Positions 12,601 to 24,600 of a stretch of DNA of 64,000 bases are shown here, one piece after another. The stretch comes from Aurelia coerulea (lineage: Eukaryota; Cnidaria; Scyphozoa; Semaeostomeae; Ulmaridae), in NCBI GenBank assembly GCA_039566865.1, contig CM076954.1, positions 6,580,001-6,644,000 on the forward strand. The letters are read 5' to 3'. A program made the translations under genes and the position numbers. The notes below the pieces were generated by a model. It was not told where the DNA came from, did no database searches, and saw only the letters and a list, made by a program, of their open reading frames with translations. Within the stretch, counting starts at the first letter, position 1; every line of letters starts with the position of its first letter.

Positions 12601-15600
12601 CAGTTTCAACTGTAGTAGTTTGTTGCACGCTCCTGTTTCGGTTTGTCAATACAAGATCAATGCATCTTGGTTTATGTGATTTATAACACGTTGGTTTCTT
12701 GACAAGATTTTTGAGACTATACAGGTCGAGAAAATTTTTCAATTGCTCCTCAGTCTCAGTCATATTAGAATCTCCTATGAACATAAAGTTTTCATAATTT
12801 TCACTGTAGTGGTCGAGTGCACGACCCAAGTTTTCAAATAAATAATCTTGTGACTGAGTTGGTGGTCGATATACACTAAACAGTATATACCCATTTCTTT
12901 TTTCTCAAGTTTATTTCGAAACTAATGCATTCGATGCCATCGGAAAATTTGAAAGAATGTAACTGATGTGAAGGTATATCACTTCGTACATAGACCAATA
13001 AGCCACCGCCATTTGCATTTCTGTCTAAGCGAAATGGAGTTGCAAATCCCTCTATGGCAAATTGCCATAGAGGAAAGGTAGCATAAATCTTTGTCTCATC
13101 AATCATGAGTATACCTACATTCTGTGAAGCTATTTCTCTTAGCGCATCCAGTTTATTTCTAACGGAATTTATATTAAGATATCCAATGATCACCCTATCA
13201 ATGTTTCTTAGTCTCAACAATTTTAATGAAGATTTTGCATCTATAGCTCTATCTGCGGAGGTATAAGGCGTAGATGTTTTTACCCCTGAGATATCTGGCC
13301 CGTTATTTACATCGTCCGAAATAACATTCTCGTCTTCTAAATTGTTACTTACAATACTGGGAGTTCGCGCTCTTTCTTCTCTATATGATAGTCAATAATG
13401 GCCTAGAGCTCTCAAAAAATTATTGGCTAGCATACGTGTCCCTTCAGAGTTTAAGTGCAAGTTACTGCGATTTAAATGGTATGCCGGTACTATGTCAGAG
13501 TTATCAATAAAAGGGAGTCCTTCTCTGTTACAATTAGCCTTCAAAATGTTATTTACTTGACTTACACGTTCATTCCATCGATCTCCTCTTGGAACTAAGC
13601 TCGATACAAATACCTCGTTTTCGTGGCTTTTGAGATTTGTTGCCAAATCGACAATTTCCTGGGCAACTTCATTTGTTGCTGTGCCACTGCTTACATCGTT
13701 GGTACCACAATGTATTACGATTTTTCTTGGGTTTTTCTTCATTGTTGGCACAGAATAACTATTCATGTCATCCAGTTTTGCACCATGAAACGCCCTTACA
13801 AAGATCTTTTCCTGGCCATTTGTCGCTTCACTCATTTTGTAGCCTTGAATGTGCTTCACCATCGAGTCTCCAATAATTTCGGTTGAATTGTGCACTGATG
13901 GCCTCATCCAGGATCTCATTTTCTTCCGTTTATCGATAGAGGTTCTGGTAGAATCGTTGTGAGTTGCTGATGTTTTGATTCTGTTTAACCCAGTAGTATT
14001 TTGCGCAGCACTTTCGTTCGGTTGAACTGCATTGTCTCGTGTTTGAAATTCTGTTGTTAAAGACACATCTTCAAGTGGCGGGGCTATGGGTGTAAACCTG
14101 TTGTTATTCGTTGAAATGTAGTCCCATGGGCAATTCGATGAATAAATCTTTGCAACATTCCTTCTCTTGGGGAATTGGAATTCGCTGATGTGTGGTTCTT
14201 CCGTTTTCTCCATGCTATCAATTAAAAGATCTTTTCTCCTAATTTCATTTTTGAGCGATTCGTTTTCTTTTTTCAGCAACAATAACTCTTCTTTCAATTC
14301 CTTTTCCTTTTCAGATTGTTTACTTGTGTTGTTTCCATGGTTACTCCTTGGTGCCTTTTGGAGGGTTTCCACTTGTTTTTGAAGCAAAATAAATTCTTCG
14401 TACGGGGTATATTTAGTATTGGCACAGGGACATGGTTTGGGCCTATGTATTATGTCAGGAGTCACCACGTAAAAGGATTCTTCTCCATTTTTCCCCCGAT
14501 TTTCCACCTGGCCACGCTTTATGAGCCGCTCAACAGCTTCTTTTATTTCTCCTGCATTATAGCTACTACTTTTCTGTTCAACTCTCTTGGTGATTGTATC
14601 AATAGCTGGCTTTTTATGGCTTTTTCTTATTTCAGGTATGGCCTTGATAATCTCATCTTCTAATTTTTAGCTTTCGGCCATCTCTTACGAATTTCTTGAG
14701 GAACGTGCTAACCAAATTTAGGCCCACGTGTCTCGAAACTTGCTGAAACTTGTCTCGCTGTTTTTCCGTCGTCGTGTCTCGCAATTTCCCGTCAGTTGCT
14801 CAAGCCACTTGCAGATAACTTCTTATACTGTTTCCAAGATAGTTTTGAAAGTATTTGCTTTATTAAAGTATCACCAGTGCTGCCTTCCACACGATCCACA
14901 AAAGCTATGAGCTACAGCACCTACAATATAATTATTTTCAAGTTTAGTCTTCCAGTCTTCAAGACAGGGTACACCTTCAGACTTAAAAATTACGTCCAAA
15001 TCCCCCACATCTTGCCATCTTTTAGAGCGGCGCCGCCACTAGTGTCTACGGGGGTAAAAATAATAATAATACATTAAAACTCATATAGCGCGAAACCAAA
15101 TAAAAAGCTTATTTATCTTTGGCGCTTTACAATATATAGTGTCCATGGTTCCATGTATACATAAGTTTCTAAAATATTTTACAAGATATTAAAAGCAAGT
15201 TTAAAATAAAATGTTTCAAGACGCTTTTTAAAATGATGAGCAGTTTCCGAAGTCCTGACTTCTGATGGAAGAGAGTTCCAAAGTTTAGGTGCACACACTG
15301 AAAAGGCTCTGTCACCGCAAGACTTCAGGTGAGATCGCTGTATACTCAGAGATTGATACAATTGACAGAGCGTAGTGAATACTTTGACTGTTTCGACTCA
15401 ATCAAATCACATATATATTCTGAAGCCTCATTATGAACTGCTTTGTAAACAATAGTCATGAGCTTGAACTGAATGCGATATCTGATTGGTAACCAGTGTA
15501 GCTGCTGTAGAGCTGGAGTGATATGTTCAAATTTGGATAGACCAAGTATTAGCCTAGCAGCAGAATTCTGAATGTTTTGCATCGGTCTTATGGTTGAGTC

Positions 15601-18600
15601 TGGAAGTCCAAACAGCAAAGCATTGCTGTAATCCAGATGCGATAGCACTAAGGCATTGATAAGTCTTACAAGTGATTCGCGACTCAGCTACTTTTTAATT
15701 TTCCTGATGTTGTACAGCTTCAGAGATGCAATGCGACATCTATCTGAAATAAACTTTTTTATATCAAGAGTTTTGTCTAGCCAAACACCTAGGTATTTCA
15801 CAGCTGAAGAAATTTCCACTGGCTCATCTCCAACACTAATTGATTCAACGGACAAATTAGCCAACACATTACGTCTCCCAAAAGTCACAAAGTCAGCTTT
15901 TTGTTCATTCATCATTAACCGATTTCTACCCATCCATTCTTTCACTTCTTTAAGGCAAACCTCAATGTTTGCAATTGTTGATGATATATTTTCTTTGTCT
16001 ACACAAGATGATGAGTACAAAGCATGGTCGTCTGCGTAACCCATTACTGATATATCAAACTTTTTGAAAACTTCACTTAGGGTACTCGCATACAAATTGT
16101 AAAGCACAGGACCAGCACATGAACCTTGAGGTACCCCATATTTCAACTCCATGCTACCAGATAAAGTGTTATCTACCTTAACTCTTTGTGATCTGGATTC
16201 AAGGTAAAAACCAAACTATCAAACTATCTATGTGCTAACCCAGTTAATCCAAATTGCCTTTCAAGAACCTTCTTCAAAATATTATGATCTACTGTGTCAA
16301 AGGCAGCAGATAAATCCAAGGCTACAAAAAATGATACTTTTTGGTTGTGCATTTTCAGGAGAAGATCATTATGTATTAAGGGCCATCTCAGTGCTAAAAT
16401 CTTCTCTATATGCAGACTGATATCCAGGGAGAAGTTGATTTTCATTCAAGTGTAATTTTAGGCCAGATAGAGCAGCTATTTTGGGTAACAAGGGTAATGC
16501 AAAAATATGAATAAATTTTGGCAACAATCTTGATTCACAGATTTTATCTAGCTACAATTGCTGGAAATATCCTTCTTTGATATTGTGGAGGTTTCCTGAA
16601 TAGTGGATGATTTACTGCCTTCAGGCCATCAATGCTAACCATTTTTACTCCTGCACACCCTACGCAGACATCCTGTTTTCCCTTTTCTCTAATGGTAGAC
16701 CTGGGACCACAGAGCAACACTGAAATGGAGGTGCTGAAGCCCAGACCCTGCATTATTGTAAAATCTTTCCCAATGAATTCATTCTGTATAGTTCTTATCC
16801 AGGGTTTAAAATACCTCCTAGCTGCTCCAATTTGAAAAACTCTTTAGTCTATGTAGATATAAAGTGCAGTAACACTTTTACCTGTCATCAGGCTTTATCA
16901 TGCTTATTTTGAAGTCATTGTTCTATACTGTGACTACAGACTACAGGCTACAGAAATTAGAAAGTTACAGAAAAGATGGCGTTGGGGGCATTTAGATGCA
17001 TTGCAGTTGATGATCAAATTTCTTTAGAATTACTGTTGGTTCTATAATACCGGGTGTCTCAAAAAAGTACCCCCTTTTGACTGGAAATAGTAACCAAACA
17101 ATAAGATATAATTGCTCCCCGACTTCACAGCTACGTTTATCAATCTTCAACTTAGAAGCACAAACTTTCATTTAGAAATCGTCCACCAAACACCGGAGTT
17201 CCAGGTTCGCAAAGTCAAAATTTACAGTACGCCCAAAACCAGATGTTTTGAAAAAGGGCCTAATCATGATTTGTATCGTGGACATTTTCCAAAGTACCTG
17301 TAGACTTTAAGTTTCCATTTTTTGCTTTTGAAAAGAATAAAAGATGCATGGACATGGCGCTGATTAAACAAATATAGTAAAAATGTGGTAAGAATGATAA
17401 AGTCGTGCCACATTTCCAAAATAAGCGTGCATGTGCTCATTTTCCTCTTCTTTAATGCAAAACATTTGGGATCGAATGCAATGCAAGGACCGAGTCCTCA
17501 AAAGAAAAGTCACTTCAAGAACAATTGAAGTAATTCAAGGTATAAATCTTTTCAAAAATAAAAAGCAAAGGTCAAAGTTGAAAATTCGTTTGCAAAATAC
17601 CTGTTTGGTGTCAAATTATGGCTAGGCCATTTCTCAAAACCTCTGGTTTCAGGTGCACTCCAAATTTTGACCTTGTGAACTGATATCTCCGGTGTTTGGT
17701 GGTCCATTTCAAATGCAAGGTATGTGCATTTAAGTTGAAGACCAACAAATGTAGCAATGAATTCAAAAAGTCCCGAAATGTTCTCGTTTTGTTGCCTTGT
17801 TCAGTCAAAAGGGGGTACTTTTTTTTAGACACCCGGTACAATACATTACATCTTGGTCAAATGCCCCCAATGCCATCTTTTCCGTAATCGTCTATTTACA
17901 ACTTTAATGAGTTTCTAGCAATGTATGTGCATCTATTTCTATTACTTTGCACAGTGCACAAACTTGGCCAGCAGTGGCAGATTAATGTTTATATATGTAT
18001 GTTCAGTGCATTTTCATTAAATCTTCTTTCCAGATGGTACAATTCGAAGTAAGATGATACTGTCATTTTGCTCTGTCAAACAACATTGGTTTGACATGAT
18101 AGGTTTCCAGTTTGCAAAACCATGACCTGTTGATTCCAAACTATCATGATAAAAGTTGGCAAAAGTGACTGCTTAGTCGAAGGAGCCCAATCTTATACAA
18201 TTAAGGATCTTGGTTTTCTTGTCAACAATGGGTGGACGAATTCTGCTCTCTGTTTTGTTAGGCGGCTTTGACAGCAGTACTTACCTTATGCTGACCTTGT
18301 ATCAAATTCACTGTGTCAGGTAGGATGTGCCTGTAAACAGCTGTTGTTGAGGTGAAACGGTAACTAAACCGTCCTACAAATGAATGAAATATGAAATAAA
18401 CGTCAATGCTTGAAACAGCCCTGTAATAGTGTAGTGTAGGCCAACATACATTCAGAAAACAACAGAAAATTAAGTCAACTCCACTCCGCTCAGCGTGTGT
18501 GGGCAGCTACATGAAATGGAATGAAGCACTGTGCAGCTTGGCAGGTTGGCCTACTAAGTCCTTGATGAGAGCATGAATGAATGTAATGAAGCTGCAACGA

Positions 18601-21600
18601 AAACATACATCAGTGGCCTGAAATATCTTATCAGCTCTATTTATGTACAACAAAATTAGTAATACAAACGAAAACATTTTTAGCATGCCTACCTGCGTGC
18701 AGCCACTCTTGGTATCGATGACCGATGACCATACCTGCAGGCGACTCCATTTTGAACCACACCATCATCTCTTCTCTAAGAGCTAAAATCTTCAATGCAG
18801 CAATTTCTACCTCAATCTTCCCTTTCTGGCTTCAAACCTGCAAAGCACGTTGTTTCGCAGTTCTTTCTTGCTCTTCCAAAGTACAGAGTTGAGTTTCCCC
18901 TTACGCAGACTCTTATTTGCGAAAATTCGCAACATGGTAGAATCCTCATATGGTCAAACGATTGTTACGCGCACATTACGAAAGCGCTGTTATGGAGAAC
19001 CCCTTTATTGCATACCAATTCAGATTTTCTCGCGCCTCCGGAGAGGTTACTCACCTTGCTCGCACTTAAGGTAGTAGTATCGAACAAAAATTTCGTAAAA
19101 AATAAACGTGTCCGCAATACACCATGGAATATCTAGGAGGAAAGTCATCTTGACCTGGAGCTATTGATGGATTTAGTTTCACAAAGACTCTTGTCACTCT
19201 CTCCTTCTAAACTGATTGAAACTTTAAGTAAGAGCTTGCATGACCGGGACCATTGTCATTTTGGCAGGTAAAATTTCGTTGTAAACTGCCGCACAATTTT
19301 TCACCACAAACATATCTTCGGAACTGAGATTTCTCTTTTTTCAGTGCAAACAGAAAATTTTTTGAAAAATCAGAAAATCGAGAAAACTAAAATTTACCAG
19401 AGCCGGGAATCGAACCAAGGATCTCCTGCTTTCCGGGCAAGCGTCTTAACCACTAGACCACAGTGGCATGCTTTAATCCTCTCGATCTTAGCATCTTATA
19501 TTTAAAGGACGAGTCCGGGATTTATAAAATTAATGCTAGAAAACAGACTTACAAACTGCTGCCGCGAACTATCAATTTTTTCCAGATTTTCATGTTCGTA
19601 ACAGCTGTACATTGGTTAAGCACTCTGATAATTTAGGCGAAATCTCGTCGCTGTTAGTCACCATTTTTTGAATGAGCACACAATCAAGAGGCTGGCAACG
19701 ACTAAGAGGCAAGAATACAATGGGAAAACCTCGTGTTTGTTGCAAATGACTTCATAAGGCATCAATCCTTTGCGCCTTAGGAAGTCATGCTCTGGTAGCT
19801 TATTTGAACAAGCAATTTCGCAGAGAAAAAACGAAACATGGTGAAAAAAGGACGATACACCATTCAAAATGGTATTATCTCTAATTTTATCATCAATGAT
19901 ATCAACTCAGGAATTGTCCTTGAAGGGAAAAATATATAAATCCCAACAGACGTATGTAAACAGTGCATGAAAAAATAAATTCAAACCGAAAAGGCAGCGC
20001 CAAGACGACTTCTTGTCACACACTTTTCCATGTATAATGATACTTGCAGAGCAATCAGCGCCGACCTAAAGGAAAGATAACAAGACTTTTTATTCCTAAT
20101 CTGCTCTTTTACATTAATTTTGAATTAGACTTATCTTTTCAGTCCCTCGATAAAGGCCTGTATCAAAATGAAATTTAATGTCATTGTGTACCGGGTGTCT
20201 CAGTAAAAGAGTAAAAGTACACCTTTTGACTGGAGGAAGGAACAAAACGATATAGGGACTTTATGAATCCACAGCTACATTAAACGTCAACGTTAATGCA
20301 CATACCTTGCATTTAAAAATCCTCCATCAAACACTGGAGAAAAACTCAAATAATAGATAGCTTGGAGACATCCCGCTATTGGACGTTACAGTTTTGGATA
20401 ACGAGGCACTTGGTAACCTCTTGTTGTTTGGTGCTGAGAAATTAAACATTGTCTCAAACAGAATGATTTTGGAAGCTACAATTTCGTTCATAGAGAAAAC
20501 TAAGCGGCTCCATTGAAAAAATCTCAGCATGCTAATATCCACCCTGTGTAGCATCCTTTTCTCGGCTTTTGTCTGTCACGTTTATCTGTGTTGTATCGTT
20601 GATGTGTTGTATGAATTTTTTTATTTATTTTTTCTTTTTTCATTCATTTTTGTTTATGAAATTGACAGTTGAATTGTAAGTGTCATCCATGGTGGGACCA
20701 GATGACCTAGTGTCTTTCCCCGCCATGAATGGCACATGTAAATAGTATTTCCTTTTATTTAGAATTAGGTTTTGCTGTTATAGAAAAAAAAAAAAAAATA
20801 ATAGATTGCACCTGAAACAAGAGGTTGTGAAAAAGGGTCTGGCAGTTACATGATATCATTGACATTTTCCAAAGTACCTGCAAACAACAATTTCAGTTTT
20901 TCCTTTAGAAAAGAATAAGAGATGCACGCACGACCACGATCCTAATCAAGTGAATAAAACTATAAAGTGGTAAGAATCGTCTCCAGAATAAGCGTGTATT
21001 TGCCCCTTTGCCCATCCATAAATATGAATAACATTTGCAATGGAATACAATGCAAGAACTGATTCCCAAAAAAGTCATTTAAAGAACAATTGAAGCATCT
21101 CCAAGTGTAATTCTTTTCAAAAGTAATATCTAAAAAGCGATCTTGAAAATTTCCTTGCAAAATACCCGTGATATCAAATCATTATGGCTAGGCCCTTCTT
21201 GAAAACCACTGGTTTCAGGTGCACTCTAACTTTTGACTTAGTGAATGGACGACTTTCAAATTCAAAGTATGTGAATTCAAGTTAAAGATTAACACAAATG
21301 CAGCTTAATCGGAAAGTTCCAATACCTTAGCATTTCCTTCCTTTGGTTGGTCAACAGGGGATAATTTTTTCTGATACACCCGGTATTCAGTTAAGGAAAA
21401 AGTCGTGCATTCACAAGACCATGGCAGCAAAATGAGAAAAAACTTTACCTTTATTAAAAAATTGAATTTTTTTAAACTTCCAATGCCTGAACATGGAAAT
21501 AAACTGGCAGCGATGATATCAGATTCTGACTATTTCCCTATTGCCCTTTGTGGGTTTCAAATTGTACCGTTACGTCTCTAGAGTCGCTCCAAAGCTTCAG

Positions 21601-24600
21601 TCTTGAGCGCGCGGTCTACCAGAAAAAAGATTAGAGAACTGCTGCTTGTCCATTGCATTGTGAAATAAATTGATGAGATCCTGCATCCGAGCCTCAATTA
21701 TTTTCCTAACTCGCTCTTCAGATTGCTTTATCTCTCTTGCTCCTGAGAATTTCCTTGGATTATTAGCCTTGTTGTCAATTTTGGCAAGGGACAGCAGTGA
21801 ATCAACCATTCTCACTTGAAATGGTTTATTCAAAACCCATTTTATGGGAACTATCCTGATGAGTAAAGTTTTTTATTCAACATGCTGAAGAAGAGTTACT
21901 TAATTGTTGACAAACGGAATGAAAAAAATGAGCTATTAATCTCGCTATATTGACTGTGTTGTTGCCATAATAGTTAGAGAAGCTTTGGTTTCCTCGTTTT
22001 TCTATTTTGGAAGATGCCTGAATTAGAAAACTTTATTTTTTTGTTTTAAAGACTGTCACACCATACTTAGGCAATGAAAAAGGATGTTTTTCTTGACATA
22101 GCTCCTCAAACTTGAATCATCATATTTGTATTTAAGACCAGTATTTGATGCTGGCTGTAAATCGGTATATCTACATCAGGAGGATCTTGACCTTTATTGC
22201 TAAAGTATAAATAAACCAATACAAGAAAAGTAAGCTGCTTCCCTCCTGTAAAACACATTGGCATAAAAAACATTCATCTCTACCAAAATTAAGACCGCTG
22301 TGTAGGAACATCGCATGTACGTTTGCTCACCAGCCACATGAATTAACTGGCCAATTTTCAGCTCATTGCTGCGAACGGAGAATCCCTTTGGCTACCCATG
22401 ATTCTTTATAGTCCGGCAGCAAAATGGGTGGGGGGGGGGGGGGGCTCGGCAGTACCATAAAACGAGATAATCTATGAGACCAAGTGATTTAGGTCGATTT
22501 TGGGGCGTAGAATTCGAATTTCGATGTTCTCTATATGGAGGAGGGGCCTTTTTTGAGATATGGGGTAAATGCCCCAACAATTTATCAAGGCTTTCGATAC
22601 ACCCCAATAAAAGTTTATTTTTAGCTATAGAACATTGATAATGGCCCATCAAGCCCATAAAAGGTGTTTTGAGGTTTCAGATCATTCTGGGGTAACCCTG
22701 CCCAAAATGGGGGCAAAAAATCAAATGGCTCAAAATTCACTAAAAGTACCTTACCATATCAATTCTAGGTTGTAGAACCTGAATTTCAACGCCCTGGGGG
22801 GGGGGGTACTTGACCAGGTTTTGGCCGGGGACGTGCCATCAAAGCTTCAAAAACATACCAATTTTCCAACAAAGTATACCCAAACTTTACTGATTTTCCG
22901 AAAAAGTATACCTGCCCTTATACCTATACCAAAATCGTGAAAATGGATACCAAGCCTTATACCAAAATCGCGAAAATTGATACCCTCCCGATGGCATATC
23001 CCTGTGCCCAAAATATTTGCAGTGCCACCCTCTCCACCAGGGTTTCGATGTTATTTTGATGGGAGAGGGACTGTTTTTGAAATATAGGGGCAAATACCCC
23101 CAAAGAGGGGTCAAAGGTTAAACCCTTCTGGTAACCTTTGGTGTTTGTCATTCTAAACAAATTTCAAATCGTACAATGATTCTTATACTAAGACGTTATT
23201 TGACGGGAAAAGGGAAAATTTGAGATCAAAGGGCAAATGTTTTGAAAATGGGGTAAAATTTGTTATTGTGAAATTCCCAAAGCATAAAAATATTGACCTT
23301 CAACTACGGAACATGAAATCTGGGATCAACAAATTCATCAATACGTAGCGATAGCTTAACCTATGTTTCAAGTTGTTACCTTCCTCTTTTGGGGTAGCGT
23401 AGCTTGAAATGTTGCCCAAAATTGGGGGCACCGAGCCAAACTGGGGGCAAAGAGAAAGATTATCTATCTTCACTTCACTTCACTTCACTTCACTTCACTT
23501 CACTCCGCTACTATTATTTAGTTATTTAGTTACTGTTGCTGCTAATTTTAGTTTTTAATAATAATTTTTGTTCGTGTTTGCTGCCATACCTCATTGAAGT
23601 AATGTATTTACATTCAAAAATAATATGGTTGAAGTGCCTCATCAATTTCGGACAGTAATATTGCAACAGAGAGCCTTGTTTGGTCCTACTGTATTTACGG
23701 TTCAAACTAAATACCTATTGTTCTTTTTAATCAAGGAAACAATGGATGGTGCCCCAAGCCATGATCCTATAAAAGGGCTCTGCTGCACCATGTTGAATGG
23801 AACGTTGATAAACTAGTTCCCTTAGACAAATTCACATCCAAATCCACACTTCAAAGACGTTGGGACGATGGCTTACCATTAAATCATCCAATGAAATTAC
23901 ATGATTCTATTCATGATACTTGTAAAGAATAAACAATGGTACACTCACAGGAATAAGCTGGTTTTCAGAAGTACTTTATGGTACCCTAGGGTATTTGAAT
24001 GCCAACAGGTACTCTAAGAGTACCTTTGAGCATTCTAGAGTATCCTATTGGGAAATTCGGGGGTACTCTATAAAACCCCAAGGTACTTCAGGTCAAAAAG
24101 GTATTTCAAAGTCACCCTGCAAATGTAAGTGTTTTATTAACTATATCTGAAATAGGGAGAAAGTCCCCAGAAAGTTAGCTACTTGTCTTTCACTGAGTCT
24201 AGTGAGCAAAATTTACCTTTCTAAAAATTTTACGCACTAAAAAAACCTTGGGTTTTGGTGTATGTCCTGTCTCTATGAAAACATTATCTGGCCGACGAGA
24301 CCGTTGAAAATATGCATGTAGCCAGTCAACATTACATTCTAACTTAGATCGGCAAGTTCAACGGCATTGACAATTCTGCAGGGTGAGTAAAAACAACGGA
24401 CGGTGTTTGAAAATACTGCAACCTAAATATCAACGCAACAATACGGACAATTGTCTAGTTTCATTTTCGATATATTCAATTAGATTCAGTAAATTACCCG
24501 CCTTGAATCGGTCATCCTTACAAAGGATAAGGGAGACTTTCTACAGAAAGCCATTTTCAAAAACGTGCAAAAACAAGTGGAAACGACCATCAAAATGCCT

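Larger units (their letters stand above)
10110..14669 (-). mobile_element. Near full-length CR1-like LINE (decayed)
   Basis: Order on the minus strand: ORF1 with coiled coil and SGNH esterase (14663-13392), APE endonuclease (about 13391-12800), RT (about 12000-11050), C-terminal part to 10313, 3' UTR with an AATAAA-type signal and an (AAT)n tail at about 10130-10110. ORF1 esterases and short-repeat 3' tails are CR1-clade features. Several frameshifts and stops make it inactive. It lies in the large STRA6-like intron, same orientation as the gene. Confidence 0.78.

Noticed and set aside
18693..18750. Minus-strand ATG exon with a good GTAGG donor, encoding [19 protein letters not shown]
   Set aside because: As an alternative first exon of the STRA6-like gene it would join exon 5 out of phase and hit a stop; no independent downstream exon was recognised.
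18795..19136. 113-codon plus-strand frame
   Set aside because: No motif, overlaps another open frame, no splice or start context.
19395..19467. Functional tRNA gene
   Set aside because: Non-U before the anticodon, acceptor and T-stem mismatches; better seen as a tRNA-derived repeat.
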